Shown here in pieces: positions 35,567 through 44,114 of a stretch of 64,000 nucleotides of DNA (position 1 is the first letter of the stretch; each line of letters opens with the position of its first letter). The notes below the pieces were generated by a model. It was not told the DNA's origin. It did not search any database and worked only from the letters and a program-made list of their open reading frames with translations. A program made the translations under genes and the position numbers. This stretch comes from Lewinellaceae bacterium (GTDB lineage: Bacteria > Bacteroidota > Bacteroidia > Chitinophagales > Saprospiraceae): NCBI GenBank assembly GCA_020636195.1, contig JACJYH010000001.1, positions 434,001 to 498,000 of the forward strand, in the 5' to 3' direction.

Positions 35567-37432
35567 TTATCTGCCTACATGAACTAATAGAATTGAAATA
35601 TCCGAAGGAGAAACTCCACTGATTCTGGACGCTTGGCCAATGGTTCTTGGCCTTATTTTAGTGAGTTTCTCACGGGCTTCGAAAGATAATGATTTCAAAT
35701 TTTGGTAGTCAAATTTATCAGATAATTTCACGGATTCCAACCGTTCCATCTTGTCCACAGTTTCTTGTTCTTTTCTGATGTATCCGGCATATTTCATCTC
35801 AGTTTCAGCGCACAAAACCGTGTCTTCATCCCAAGCAGATAAAAATTGATCAAGGTTAGGAAGATGTGAACGCATTTGTACAATACCGAAGTCAGGCCTA
35901 GTCACTAAAGAAATGGCTTTTTGGCTTTGCTTTGTGACCGATGATCCTACGGACAGTAGAAAGTCATTTATTTGATCAGGAGTGATGCTAGTATCTTCAA
36001 AATATTTTATGATCTGTGCGATTCCACTCTGTTTATTTAGGACGCTGTCCATTCGCTTTTCCAAGTGGTGCATACCGATTGATTTTGCAAGATGTGTTAG
36101 ACGTATATCGGCATTATCTTGTCTCAGAAGAATTCTATATTCTGCCCTTGATGTAAACATTCTGTACGGTTCAATGGTGCCTTTATTGACCAAGTCATCT
36201 ATAAGTACACCAATGTAAGCTTGTGATCTCTTCAATACAAAAGGCTCCTTTTCTGTGATCTTCAAATGGGCGTTGATTCCGGCGATTAAACCTTGCGCTG
36301 CTGCTTCTTCATATCCCGTGGTGCCATTTATTTGACCTGCAAAAAAGAGGTTTTTGATCAATTTTGTTTCCAAATTGACATCCAATTGTGTTGGTGGAAA
36401 ATAATCGTATTCTATAGCATATCCAGGTCTAAACATCTTCATTGATTCAAATCCGGGAACCTGACGAAGTGCTTTATATTGGACATCTTCAGGTAATGAT
36501 GAAGAGAACCCATTGACGTAAATCTCACAGGTATTCCAACCTTCCGGTTCCACAAAGAGCTGATGTCTATCTTTATCAGAAAATCTATTTATTTTATCTT
36601 CAATGGAAGGGCAATATCTCGGCCCAACTCCTTGTATGCGTCCATTAAACATGGGAGATTTATCAAAGCCTTCTTTCAGACTTTCATGCACATCTGTACT
36701 TGTGTAGGTGATGTAACATGGAAGCTGAGAAGAAGGTAAAGGCGTATCTGTAAATGAGAATCGTTGAATTTTTTCATCACCTTTTTGTACTTCCATTTTA
36801 GAGTAATCCAATGTGCGGCCATCTACTCTAGGAGGTGTACCGGTTTTCATTCTACCGGCTTCGAAACCCAAGCTAATGAGTTGTTCAGTGATTCCGGTAG
36901 CAGATTTTTCCCCTGCTCTGCCGCCCCCGAACTGCTTTTCGCCGATATGAATGATGCCATTAAGAAAGGTGCCATTCGTTAGTATCACAGTTTTTGATTC
37001 TATCTCCAGTCCAAGACCTGTCATAACACCGTGACACCGACCATCTTTTATCAATAGTCCTGGAATGGTTTCTTGCCAGAAGTCAATATTGGGATGTGAC
37101 TCTAACATCATGCGCCATTTTGCAGCAAACATCATCCTGTCGTTTTGGGTGCGTGGGCTCCACATCGCGGGTCCTTTGGACATATTCAACATCCTAAATT
37201 GCACCATAGAATGATCAGCAACAATTCCTGAATATCCACCCAATGCATCCACTTCTCTTACTATCTGTCCCTTAGCCACGCCTCCCATGGCAGGATTACA
37301 TGACATCTGGGCAATAGTATTCATATTCATGGTAGCAAGGAGAACCTTCGAACCCATATTAGCCGCCGCAACAGCAGCTTCACACCCGGCATGACCGGCG
37401 CCTACTACGATAACGTCATATTTTGGAAACAT
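35567..37432 (-). CDS. mnmG: tRNA uridine-5-carboxymethylaminomethyl(34) synthesis enzyme MnmG
   Basis: The 621-residue FAD protein matches MnmG (GidA) over its whole length. The dinucleotide motif VIVVGAGHAGCEAAVAAANMG is at residues 8-28, SCNPAMGGVAKGQIVREVDALGG follows, and the C-terminal helical domain ends with RTIGQASRISGVSPSDIS. With MnmE it installs cmnm5 at the wobble uridine of certain tRNAs. The ATG at 37430-37432 lies only a few nucleotides from a TATCTTTG promoter element, hinting at a leaderless transcript. The zinc-ribbon gene follows in the same operon. Confidence 0.96.
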   Translation of the reverse strand: MFPKYDVIVVGAGHAGCEAAVAAANMGSKVLLATMNMNTIAQMSCNPAMGGVAKGQIVREVDALGGYSGIVADHSMVQFRMLNMSKGPAMWSPRTQNDRMMFAAKWRMMLESHPNIDFWQETIPGLLIKDGRCHGVMTGLGLEIESKTVILTNGTFLNGIIHIGEKQFGGGRAGEKSATGITEQLISLGFEAGRMKTGTPPRVDGRTLDYSKMEVQKGDEKIQRFSFTDTPLPSSQLPCYITYTSTDVHESLKEGFDKSPMFNGRIQGVGPRYCPSIEDKINRFSDKDRHQLFVEPEGWNTCEIYVNGFSSSLPEDVQYKALRQVPGFESMKMFRPGYAIEYDYFPPTQLDVNLETKLIKNLFFAGQINGTTGYEEAAAQGLIAGINAHLKITEKEPFVLKRSQAYIGVLIDDLVNKGTIEPYRMFTSRAEYRILLRQDNADIRLTHLAKSIGMHHLEKRMDSVLNKQSGIAQIIKYFEDTSITPDQINDFLLSVGSSVTKQSQKAISLVTRPDFGIVQMRSHLPNLDQFLSAWDEDTVLCAETEMKYAGYIRKEQETVDKMERLESVKLSDKFDYQNLKSLSFEAREKLTKIRPRTIGQASRISGVSPSDISILLVHVGR

Positions 37433-37436
37433 GCGG

Positions 37437-37444
37437 CAAAGATA
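37437..37444 (-). promoter_or_regulatory. Candidate -7 element for mnmG, immediately before the start codon
   Basis: On the minus strand this reads TATCTTTG and is separated from the ATG by only 4 nt. Transcription from it would start at or next to the A of the start codon. Confidence 0.55.
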
Positions 37445-37525
37445 AGCATTCAGGTTAGAAGTTATATGGTATTACAAAATCAATGCCTTAATATGCTTGT
37501 ATAGAAATGTTGAGCAACTTTTTTA

Positions 37526-37936
37526 GTGGCTTTTCTACTCGTAGGCTTGGCAACAAAATACGGTGCAAAAAAAGTCCATTTCTTATGTCTTCTTTTGGCA
37601 GCGGTTGGATTTTTATGGTTCCCATTTATTTCAAATAAATACCTCTTATTTAAAGCAATTTCAGGATTTGGAATCGGTTGGGCCAGTATCATGGGTATAC
37701 CGTATTTACTTGTCATCAATCAGATACCACAAGAAAGGTATGGTGTGTATATAGGTATCATCAACATGATGATCGTGATCCCAATGATCTTGCAAACCCT
37801 TACTTTTGGTAGCGTATTGAAACATTTTCTTGGGAACAACCCACAAAATGCCATAATATTTGCCGGAGTATTGCTTTTGGTAGCGGCGGCTTTGACAATG
37901 CGATTCAGAGATATCAAGACCAATCTTGCACATTAA
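37526..37936 (+). pseudogene. C-terminal remnant of an MFS (sugar/GPH-type) transporter
   Basis: The open stretch encodes 136 residues with about four membrane segments. They match the last third of a major-facilitator transporter: VGLATKYGAKKVHFLCLLLAAVG is the usual loop-helix, YLLVINQIPQERYGVYIGIINM the usual cytoplasmic turn, and it ends in RFRDIKTNLAH. The full family has about 450 residues. In-frame TGA at 37511 and the nearby divergent mnmG start leave no room for the first eight helices. The GTG at 37526 is not a convincing start. I read it as a decayed or rearranged remnant rather than a working gene. Confidence 0.75.
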
Positions 37937-38057
37937 ATACACAAACCGCCATAAATTATAATCATGGTAATGAATCTGAATGACTGAACAGAAAATTCAC
38001 ATTTTCAAAATTTTAATTGGATAGAATGGTTATCTTGCACCCTTAAAATTTTATTAC

Positions 38058-38432
38058 ATGAAGATCGCAAAAACAATTATTTTCAGTTTAATGGGACTAA
38101 TGATGTTGAATTCCGGATTAAACAAGTTTTTCCAATACTTACCAATGCCGGAAATGACTCCGGAACAAGCCAAGTTGTTTGACGCATTTAACACCATTAC
38201 GTGGTTGATGCCATTAGTCGGTTTTGCTGAAGTATTGGGTGGCATTTTAGTTCTAATTCCTAGAACTAGGGCACTAGGTGCTTTGGTACTTTTCCCGGTC
38301 ATCATAGGAATTATAGTGCATCATTTAGTCATGGATCCTTCCACAATTTTGATTGGAGGCATTATATTGTTGGTTGATGTGTGGATATTATACACCGAAA
38401 GGCACAAGCTGATGCCATTGATTGATATGTAA
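38058..38432 (+). CDS. DoxX-like small membrane protein
   Basis: The 124-residue protein has four membrane helices and the DoxX pattern: MMLNSGLNKFFQYLPMP in the first helix-loop, AEVLGGILVLIPRTRALGALVLFPVIIG across helices two and three, and a short basic C-terminus. DoxX-family proteins are linked to quinone/thiol redox processes, but most members are uncharacterised. ATG 38058 is about 20 nt after a TATCTTGC sequence that resembles a degenerate -7 element. It is probably a single-gene unit between the MFS remnant and the ATPase operon. Confidence 0.85.
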   Translation: MKIAKTIIFSLMGLMMLNSGLNKFFQYLPMPEMTPEQAKLFDAFNTITWLMPLVGFAEVLGGILVLIPRTRALGALVLFPVIIGIIVHHLVMDPSTILIGGIILLVDVWILYTERHKLMPLIDM

Positions 38433-38435
38433 TTT

Positions 38436-38489
38436 ATGCGTCAAATTAAAGATGTCATTGTGTTTTGAGCAGTGACAATGCGTCAAATT
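38436..38489. repeat. 12-bp direct repeat flanking an imperfect hairpin
   Basis: ATGCGTCAAATT occurs at 38436-38447 and again at 38478-38489. Between and overlapping them, CATTGT (38456-38461) and ACAATG (38475-38480) form an inverted repeat. The element starts 3 nt after the DoxX-like gene stop. It may be a transcription or mRNA-stability signal or a small repeat-derived element. Confidence 0.5.
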
Positions 38490-38688
38490 TTGAATTTAAC
38501 ATTTGATTTTTCGCATCTATTTTATGGACTTCAGGCCTTTTTAGGGTTTGAATAATTGCAATTACATATTTATCTACTGACAATTAATTTTTGCTTGGGG
38601 CTCGCTAATACCCAAAATATACATGATTCCTTTGATTTTTTTAATAAATAAAAGGATATCAATGCTATTATTTGAAAAATAATATGAC

Positions 38689-38696
38689 TACCTTTG
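38689..38696 (+). promoter_or_regulatory. Candidate -7 element of the atp operon
   Basis: TACCTTTG matches TAnnTTTG and lies 34 nt before the atpB ATG. A TTTG at 38671-38674 is closer than the usual spacing (14 nt), so the -33 box is uncertain. Confidence 0.5.
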
Positions 38697-38730
38697 CGGC
38701 AAATTTTGAAAATCTGGCAATACCGAATAC

Positions 38731-40014
38731 ATGATGCAGAGGATTTTTTTGACTTTAATATATTTATTTTTCGCTATACTACCTACCTTTTCACAACATG
38801 AGGAAGGTCATTCTACACATGCTAATGCAACTGTCCATGAAAATGAAGAGCAAATGCATTCTTCTGACCACAAAGCGGAGCAAAAGTTTGACCCTGCTGG
38901 AACAGCTGTACACCATATCAGTGATGCCAATGTGTACACCATTTTAGAAAAAACATTCCCACTACCCACCATTTTATACTCGAAGGATAAAGGCGTAGAA
39001 ATGTTCAGTTCTGCAAAATTTCATCCGGGCCACCATGAAGATGGGCATCAATCCTACAATGGATATGTTATGCATCTAGGAAGTGTATATAGAGTCAATG
39101 ATACTTCATTTCCACAGGTGGGAAGTGCAGAGTTACCTGAACATGCTTTTGTTACTAAGCAAGAGAATATTGACGGTAAGATGAGGGACGTCCATTATGT
39201 ACAGTTTGAAGGTAAAGAGTTTAAGATGGATCCACGGTCCACATTGGACGGAGGTATTTTAGGTGGTGGTATGACATCATTTATGGATTTTTCACCTACT
39301 AAAAATGTGGTAGGTATGATTCTGGTGTCTTTGTTTTTATTGTGGATGTTTTTGAAAATAGCTAAAAGATATAAAAGTAATCCGGAGAAAGCACCTAAGG
39401 GAATGCAAGGATTAATTGAACCGATTTTCTTGTTTATCAGGGATGAAGTAGCCATACCGTTTATTGGGAAGGAAAAATATATGAAATACTTACCTTTATT
39501 GATGAGTATCTTTTTCTTCATCCTTGGATTGAATTTATTCGGACAAATTCCATTTTTAGGAAGTGTCAATATCACAGGATCACTTTCTGTAACCTTGGTG
39601 ATAGCAGTATTGGTGTTTATCATTGTTAATTTAAGTGGTAACAGACATTATTGGAGTCATATTTTTTGGATGCCTGGTGTACCGGTTTTTGTGAAACCAT
39701 TATTAGCCGGCGTGGAAGTGATGGGATTATTTATCAAGCCATTGACATTGATGCTGCGTTTGGCAGGAAATATTTCTGCCGGACACATCGCCATCTTGAG
39801 TTTTGTGGGTTTGATATTTATTTTTGGACAATCAGGAGCCAGTCTTGGAGGCAGTGTATTAGGTACGGTGGTTTCTATACCATTGACCATGTTTATGATG
39901 GCGATTGAATTGATTGTGGCATTTGTTCAAGCCTTTGTATTCACTATTTTGACAGCTTCATATATTGGGGCAGCCATTGAGGATCATCATCATGTAGAGG
40001 AAGGACATCATTAA
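38731..40014 (+). CDS. atpB: F0F1 ATP synthase subunit a
   Basis: The 427-residue membrane subunit forms the proton half-channels against the c-ring. The family core is the C-terminal 220 residues, with the essential arginine in TLMLRLAGNISAGHIA and the last helices VAFVQAFVFTILTASYIG. Unlike proteobacterial subunit a (about 270 residues), it has a signal peptide (MMQRIFLTLIYLFFAILPTFS) and a periplasmic domain of about 170 residues. That region is rich in histidine at its start (HEEGHSTHANATVHENEEQ), and the tail ends DHHHVEEGHH. Long N-termini are known in Bacteroidota AtpB. It is the first gene of the operon. Confidence 0.96.
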   Translation: MMQRIFLTLIYLFFAILPTFSQHEEGHSTHANATVHENEEQMHSSDHKAEQKFDPAGTAVHHISDANVYTILEKTFPLPTILYSKDKGVEMFSSAKFHPGHHEDGHQSYNGYVMHLGSVYRVNDTSFPQVGSAELPEHAFVTKQENIDGKMRDVHYVQFEGKEFKMDPRSTLDGGILGGGMTSFMDFSPTKNVVGMILVSLFLLWMFLKIAKRYKSNPEKAPKGMQGLIEPIFLFIRDEVAIPFIGKEKYMKYLPLLMSIFFFILGLNLFGQIPFLGSVNITGSLSVTLVIAVLVFIIVNLSGNRHYWSHIFWMPGVPVFVKPLLAGVEVMGLFIKPLTLMLRLAGNISAGHIAILSFVGLIFIFGQSGASLGGSVLGTVVSIPLTMFMMAIELIVAFVQAFVFTILTASYIGAAIEDHHHVEEGHH

Positions 40015-40051
40015 TAAGGATATAATTTTTTAAAATAAACCAAATAATATC

Positions 40052-40258
40052 ATGACTGGAACATTAGCAGCACTAGGTGCAGGATTAGCAGTGATAGGAG
40101 CAGGTATCGGAATCGGATTGATCGGTGGAAAAGCGATGGAAGCTATCGCAAGACAACCGGAAGCATCAGGAGATATCAGATCAAACATGATCATCATGGC
40201 CGCTTTCGTAGAAGGAGCAGCTTTGATCGCTATCTTGCTTTCTATCCTTATGGCGTAA
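40052..40258 (+). CDS. atpE: F0F1 ATP synthase subunit c
   Basis: The 68-residue hairpin protein forms the rotor ring. The polar loop is ARQPEASGDIR, and the ion-binding carboxylate is E54 in AAFVEGAALI. The positions that coordinate sodium in Na+-type rings (Gln32 and Ser66 in Ilyobacter) are Ile21 and Gly55 here, so the ring should carry protons. It is located between atpB and atpF, with a perfect 10-bp hairpin in the gap to atpF that may uncouple c-subunit dosage. Confidence 0.97.
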   Translation: MTGTLAALGAGLAVIGAGIGIGLIGGKAMEAIARQPEASGDIRSNMIIMAAFVEGAALIAILLSILMA

Positions 40259-40282
40259 TCTCCTAAGGAAAAGAGAATTGAT

Positions 40283-40324
40283 AAAAGTAGAATAGCAGAG
40301 CGGTTGGCCGAGCGTTCTACTTTT
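40283..40324 (+). other. Intercistronic hairpin between atpE and atpF
   Basis: A perfect 10-bp inverted repeat (AAAAGTAGAA 40283-40292 / TTCTACTTTT 40315-40324) encloses a second small stem CGG-TTGG-CCG (40301-40310). The outer arm ends in TTTT followed by A-run. It could be a partial terminator or an RNase-stabilising structure that raises atpE mRNA relative to downstream cistrons. Confidence 0.7.
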
Positions 40325-40367
40325 AAAAAAATTGAATGAATTTTAAAATAATAATAGATTTAAAAAT

Positions 40368-40880
40368 ATGATTGCACTAATCACATTTGCACCATTTCAG
40401 CCTACACCGGGATTAGCAATATGGTCACTGGTTATATTTTTATTATTTTGGTTTTTAGCAGGTAAGTTTGCCTTCAAACCTATTGCTGAAGCGATTGCCA
40501 CAAGAGAATTTGATATTCAGAGTTCCATAGATCAAGCCAAGAAAACTCGGGAAGAAATGGAAAAAATGCAATCCGACATTGAAAAACTTTTAGGAGAAGC
40601 CAGAGAAGAAAGGTCTAAAATCCTTCAAGAAGCAAAGGAGATCAAAAACCAAATGATATCTGAGGGCAAAGAAAAAGCCAAGCAGGAAGCAGCGAAAATT
40701 GCCGCTGCTGCCATGACGGACATCGAGAATCAAAAAAATGCGATGATGCTTGATGTTAAAAATGAAATAGGTGCTATGGCTCTATCCGTCGCCGAAAAGA
40801 TTTTAAAGCAAGATTTACAATCCAATGCTGAGCAGCAAAAGCTGGCAGACACATTTGTAAAAGACCTGCATCTCAACTAA
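40368..40880 (+). CDS. atpF: F0F1 ATP synthase subunit b
   Basis: The 170-residue protein has an N-terminal membrane helix (about 14-33, GLAIWSLVIFLLFWFLAGKF) followed by a long amphipathic, coiled-coil stator stalk (about 45-140, rich in Lys/Glu/Ala). This is the standard AtpF plan. Two copies link subunit a to the F1 head through subunit delta. It starts 109 nt after atpE, the longest gap in the operon, and ends 22 nt before atpH. Confidence 0.95.
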   Translation: MIALITFAPFQPTPGLAIWSLVIFLLFWFLAGKFAFKPIAEAIATREFDIQSSIDQAKKTREEMEKMQSDIEKLLGEAREERSKILQEAKEIKNQMISEGKEKAKQEAAKIAAAAMTDIENQKNAMMLDVKNEIGAMALSVAEKILKQDLQSNAEQQKLADTFVKDLHLN

Positions 40881-40902
40881 TTAATACCATAAATAAAAGT
40901 AT

Positions 40903-41445
40903 ATGTCTGTTAATCGGATATCGACTCGATATGCAAAATCACTCTTGGACTTGGCCATTGAGCAAAACAGCCTAGAGAATACCTATAAAGACATAAAGGA
41001 ATTTAATAACGCTTTGAAGAGTAGAGATTTGATATTGATGCTAAAAAGTCCCATCATCAATGCAGGGAAAAAAGCATCGATATTTAAAGTACTTTTTGGT
41101 GATAAGTTGGGTCAATTGACGATGGCTTTCTTTGATATTGCGATAAAAAAAGGTAGAGAAATGTACTTACCTGAAATTGCTGCGGAGTTTATCAATCAAT
41201 ACAAAGTACACAACAGGATCACCACCGTGACGATCACATCAGCCACAGATTTATCAGAAAACACACTTTCTGAAATCAAATCAAAATTATTGAACAGTGA
41301 TCTTACGATGGACAAAGTAGAAGTGACCACGAAAATTGATCCTTCCATTATAGGAGGCTTTATTGTGGAGACACAAGATAAAAGAATAGATTCAAGTGTT
41401 CAAAGAAAGCTTGAGTTGATCAAAAAAGAATTTGAGAACAAATAA
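40903..41445 (+). CDS. atpH: F0F1 ATP synthase subunit delta
   Basis: The 180-residue delta/OSCP subunit has the expected N-terminal helical domain starting RISTRYAKSLLDLAIEQ and the C-terminal signature DPSIIGGFIVETQDKRIDSSVQRKL. It joins the peripheral stalk to the alpha subunits. Gene spacing of 22 nt to atpF and 27 nt to atpA supports one transcript. Confidence 0.95.
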   Translation: MSVNRISTRYAKSLLDLAIEQNSLENTYKDIKEFNNALKSRDLILMLKSPIINAGKKASIFKVLFGDKLGQLTMAFFDIAIKKGREMYLPEIAAEFINQYKVHNRITTVTITSATDLSENTLSEIKSKLLNSDLTMDKVEVTTKIDPSIIGGFIVETQDKRIDSSVQRKLELIKKEFENK

Positions 41446-41472
41446 TAATTTAAATTTTAAAAAAACATAGTT

Positions 41473-43056
41473 ATGGTTGGTGTCAAACCTGATGAAATAT
41501 CAGCAATACTCAAACAGCAGTTATCCGGATTTAATACAGAAGCAGAACTAGAAGAGGTAGGTTCGGTATTACAAGTTGGAGATGGTATTGCCCGTGTTTT
41601 TGGATTATCAATGGTTCAAGCCGGAGAATTAGTAGAGTTTGAAAATGGTGTCCAAGCGATTGCTTTGAACCTTGAAGAAGATAATGTCGGTGTGGTATTA
41701 TTGGGCCCTGGTGATGGAATCAAAGAAGGATCCACTGTAAGACGTACCAAGCGCATTGCTTCTTTAAAAGTAGGTGAAGGTATGGTTGGAAGAGTTGTTA
41801 ACACCATGGGACAACCTATTGATGGTAAAGGTCCAATAGAAGGTGTGACATATGAAATGCCACTCGAAAGAAAGGCGCCGGGTGTCATCTACAGACAACC
41901 GGTCAACGAACCTTTACAAACCGGAATTAAGGCTATCGACTCTATGATTCCGATAGGAAGAGGACAAAGAGAATTGATCATCGGGGATAGACAAACCGGA
42001 AAAACAGCTATTGCAATAGACACCATTATCAACCAAAAGGAATTCTATGATAGAGGTGAACCTGTATATTGTATTTATGTGGCTTCAGGACAGAAAGCAT
42101 CTACCGTTGCTCAAGTGATGAAAGCATTGGAAGAAGGCGGTGCAATGGCATACACTACAATAGTAGCAGCTTCAGCATCAGATCCGGCTCCATTGCAATT
42201 CTATGCACCTTTTGCCGGAGCGGCAATCGGTGAATATTTCAGAGACACAGGAAGGCCTGCATTGATCATTTATGATGACTTATCAAAACAAGCAGTTGCC
42301 TATAGAGAAGTATCATTATTGTTGAGAAGACCGCCAGGACGTGAAGCGTATCCTGGAGACGTGTTCTACCTTCACTCTAGATTATTAGAGAGGGCAGCAA
42401 AGATTATCAATAACGATACCATTGCCCAAAATATGAATGACTTGCCTGACGCATTAAAAAATGCAGGTTTGGTCAAAGGTGGTGGATCTCTGACTGCATT
42501 ACCGATCATAGAAACCCAAGCCGGTGACGTATCTGCCTATATACCTACCAATGTGATCTCTATCACTGACGGACAAATATTCTTGGAATCAAATCTTTTC
42601 AACGCCGGTATTCGTCCTGCTATCAATGTAGGTATCTCTGTATCAAGGGTTGGTGGAAATGCTCAGATTAAGTCCATGAAAAAAGTAGCCGGTACATTGA
42701 AGTTGGATCAAGCACAGTATCGTGAATTGGAAGCGTTCGCAAAGTTCGGCTCGGATTTGGATGCTGCTACACAATCAGTCCTTGAGAAAGGAAAGAGAAA
42801 CGTGGAAATTCTAAAACAACCACAATATTCTCCGGTACCTGTAGAGAAACAAGTAGCAATCATATATCTTGGAACCCAAGGTTTGTTGCGTAGTGTTCCA
42901 GCCCATAAAATCAAGGAATTTGAAGAAATGTACTTGACTACATTAGAGCGTACACACGGAGAAACATTGACATCTATTCGTAAAGGTCAACTTTCAGACG
43001 AGGTGTTGGATGTTTTGAAAAAGGTCGGTTCTGAAGTCGGTGCCCAATTTAAATAA
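41473..43056 (+). CDS. atpA: F0F1 ATP synthase subunit alpha
   Basis: The 527-residue protein matches AtpA along its length. The P-loop is GDRQTGKTAIAIDTI (near 172), the Walker B region is PALIIYDDLSKQAVAYREVSLLLRRPPGREAYPGD in family terms, and the ATPase alpha/beta signature is PAINVGISVSRVG. It binds nucleotide at non-catalytic sites of F1. ATG 41473 precedes the typical MVGVKPDEISAILKQQL. Confidence 0.98.
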   Translation: MVGVKPDEISAILKQQLSGFNTEAELEEVGSVLQVGDGIARVFGLSMVQAGELVEFENGVQAIALNLEEDNVGVVLLGPGDGIKEGSTVRRTKRIASLKVGEGMVGRVVNTMGQPIDGKGPIEGVTYEMPLERKAPGVIYRQPVNEPLQTGIKAIDSMIPIGRGQRELIIGDRQTGKTAIAIDTIINQKEFYDRGEPVYCIYVASGQKASTVAQVMKALEEGGAMAYTTIVAASASDPAPLQFYAPFAGAAIGEYFRDTGRPALIIYDDLSKQAVAYREVSLLLRRPPGREAYPGDVFYLHSRLLERAAKIINNDTIAQNMNDLPDALKNAGLVKGGGSLTALPIIETQAGDVSAYIPTNVISITDGQIFLESNLFNAGIRPAINVGISVSRVGGNAQIKSMKKVAGTLKLDQAQYRELEAFAKFGSDLDAATQSVLEKGKRNVEILKQPQYSPVPVEKQVAIIYLGTQGLLRSVPAHKIKEFEEMYLTTLERTHGETLTSIRKGQLSDEVLDVLKKVGSEVGAQFK

Positions 43057-43076
43057 TCACGGAATAAAACCTGATC

Positions 43077-43979
43077 ATGTCCGGAAAGCTTAAGGAAGTC
43101 AGAGAAAGGATAAAATCTGTTCAATCGACGCAACAGATCACGAAGGCAATGAAAATGGTCTCTGCATCAAAGTTGCGTAGGGCTCAGCAAGCCATCGTGG
43201 AAATGCGTCCATATGCCAATCGTTTGGACAAAATGATGAAGAATTTGGTTGCAAATTTAGAAGGAGATATCCAGTCTCCTTTTGTGGCTAAGAGGGAACA
43301 TGAGAAAGTGGCTGTTGTGGTCATCACTTCAAACAGAGGATTGGCTGGTGCCTTCAACAGCAATATCATCAAAGAGGCCATTCAAAAGATAGAGACAAAG
43401 TATCAAGAGCAGTTGGCAAAAGGCAACCTTTCATTGATATTTATTGGCAAAAAAGGATTTGATATCTTAAAAAAGAGATATGCCGGCGCTACTTTGGTCT
43501 CGACGTATGTAGATTTATTTTCAGACCTAAGCTTTGATAATATTTCTAGGGTTTCAACATTTTTGATGGACAATTACACATCTAAGCAATATGATGTCGT
43601 GGATGTTTGCTATGGGCAGTTTAAAAATGCCGCATTTCAAATTCCAATTTGTGCACAATATTTGCCAATAGAAAATGAAGACAACCAAATAGGTGCTCAA
43701 CATCATCCAAAGAAAAAGGCCAATTATCTTTTTGATCCCGATAAAGAGTCATTATTGGAGTATTTGATTCCTAGCATCCTACATACTACCTTCCAGAAAT
43801 TTGTATTGGATAATCATGCATCAGAACATGGTGCTCGTATGACTGCGATGGATAATGCCACTACCAATGCTGAAGAATTGATGAAAGAGCTTAAAATAAA
43901 TTACAACAAAGCTCGTCAGGAAGCAATCACAAAGGAATTATCAGAAATAGTTGGAGGTGCTGCAGCATTAAGTGCATAG
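43077..43979 (+). CDS. atpG: F0F1 ATP synthase subunit gamma
   Basis: The 300-residue central-shaft subunit shows the conserved N-terminal coil KEVRERIKSVQSTQQITKAMKMVSASKLRRAQ and the C-terminal coil ENHASEHGARMTAMDNATTNAEELM-type segment (here DNHASEHGARMTAMDNA). It transmits rotation to F1. It is the last gene of this operon; a terminator follows 23 nt later, and atpD and atpC are not in the window. Confidence 0.97.
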   Translation: MSGKLKEVRERIKSVQSTQQITKAMKMVSASKLRRAQQAIVEMRPYANRLDKMMKNLVANLEGDIQSPFVAKREHEKVAVVVITSNRGLAGAFNSNIIKEAIQKIETKYQEQLAKGNLSLIFIGKKGFDILKKRYAGATLVSTYVDLFSDLSFDNISRVSTFLMDNYTSKQYDVVDVCYGQFKNAAFQIPICAQYLPIENEDNQIGAQHHPKKKANYLFDPDKESLLEYLIPSILHTTFQKFVLDNHASEHGARMTAMDNATTNAEELMKELKINYNKARQEAITKELSEIVGGAAALSA

Positions 43980-44001
43980 GTGCCCCAAAAGAATGTATAT
44001 T

Positions 44002-44033
44002 AAAAGCCCAAGCCAAAAGTTTGGGCTTTTTTG
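44002..44033 (+). terminator. Intrinsic terminator of the atp operon
   Basis: The inverted repeat AAAAGCCCAA (44002-44011) / TTGGGCTTTT (44021-44030) with a 9-nt loop runs into TTTT. It lies 23 nt after the atpG stop. Confidence 0.9.
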
Positions 44034-44114
44034 TTAATGAACATGGCATAGAATTTCTAAAATTGTATCTTTTGTCATCAATTTTTTATCTTCGCAAAAT
44101 TTATACTTCCTCAT

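Noticed and set aside
39195..39623. 142-residue reverse ORF inside atpB
   Set aside because: It is antisense to conserved ATP synthase subunit a sequence and has no family features.
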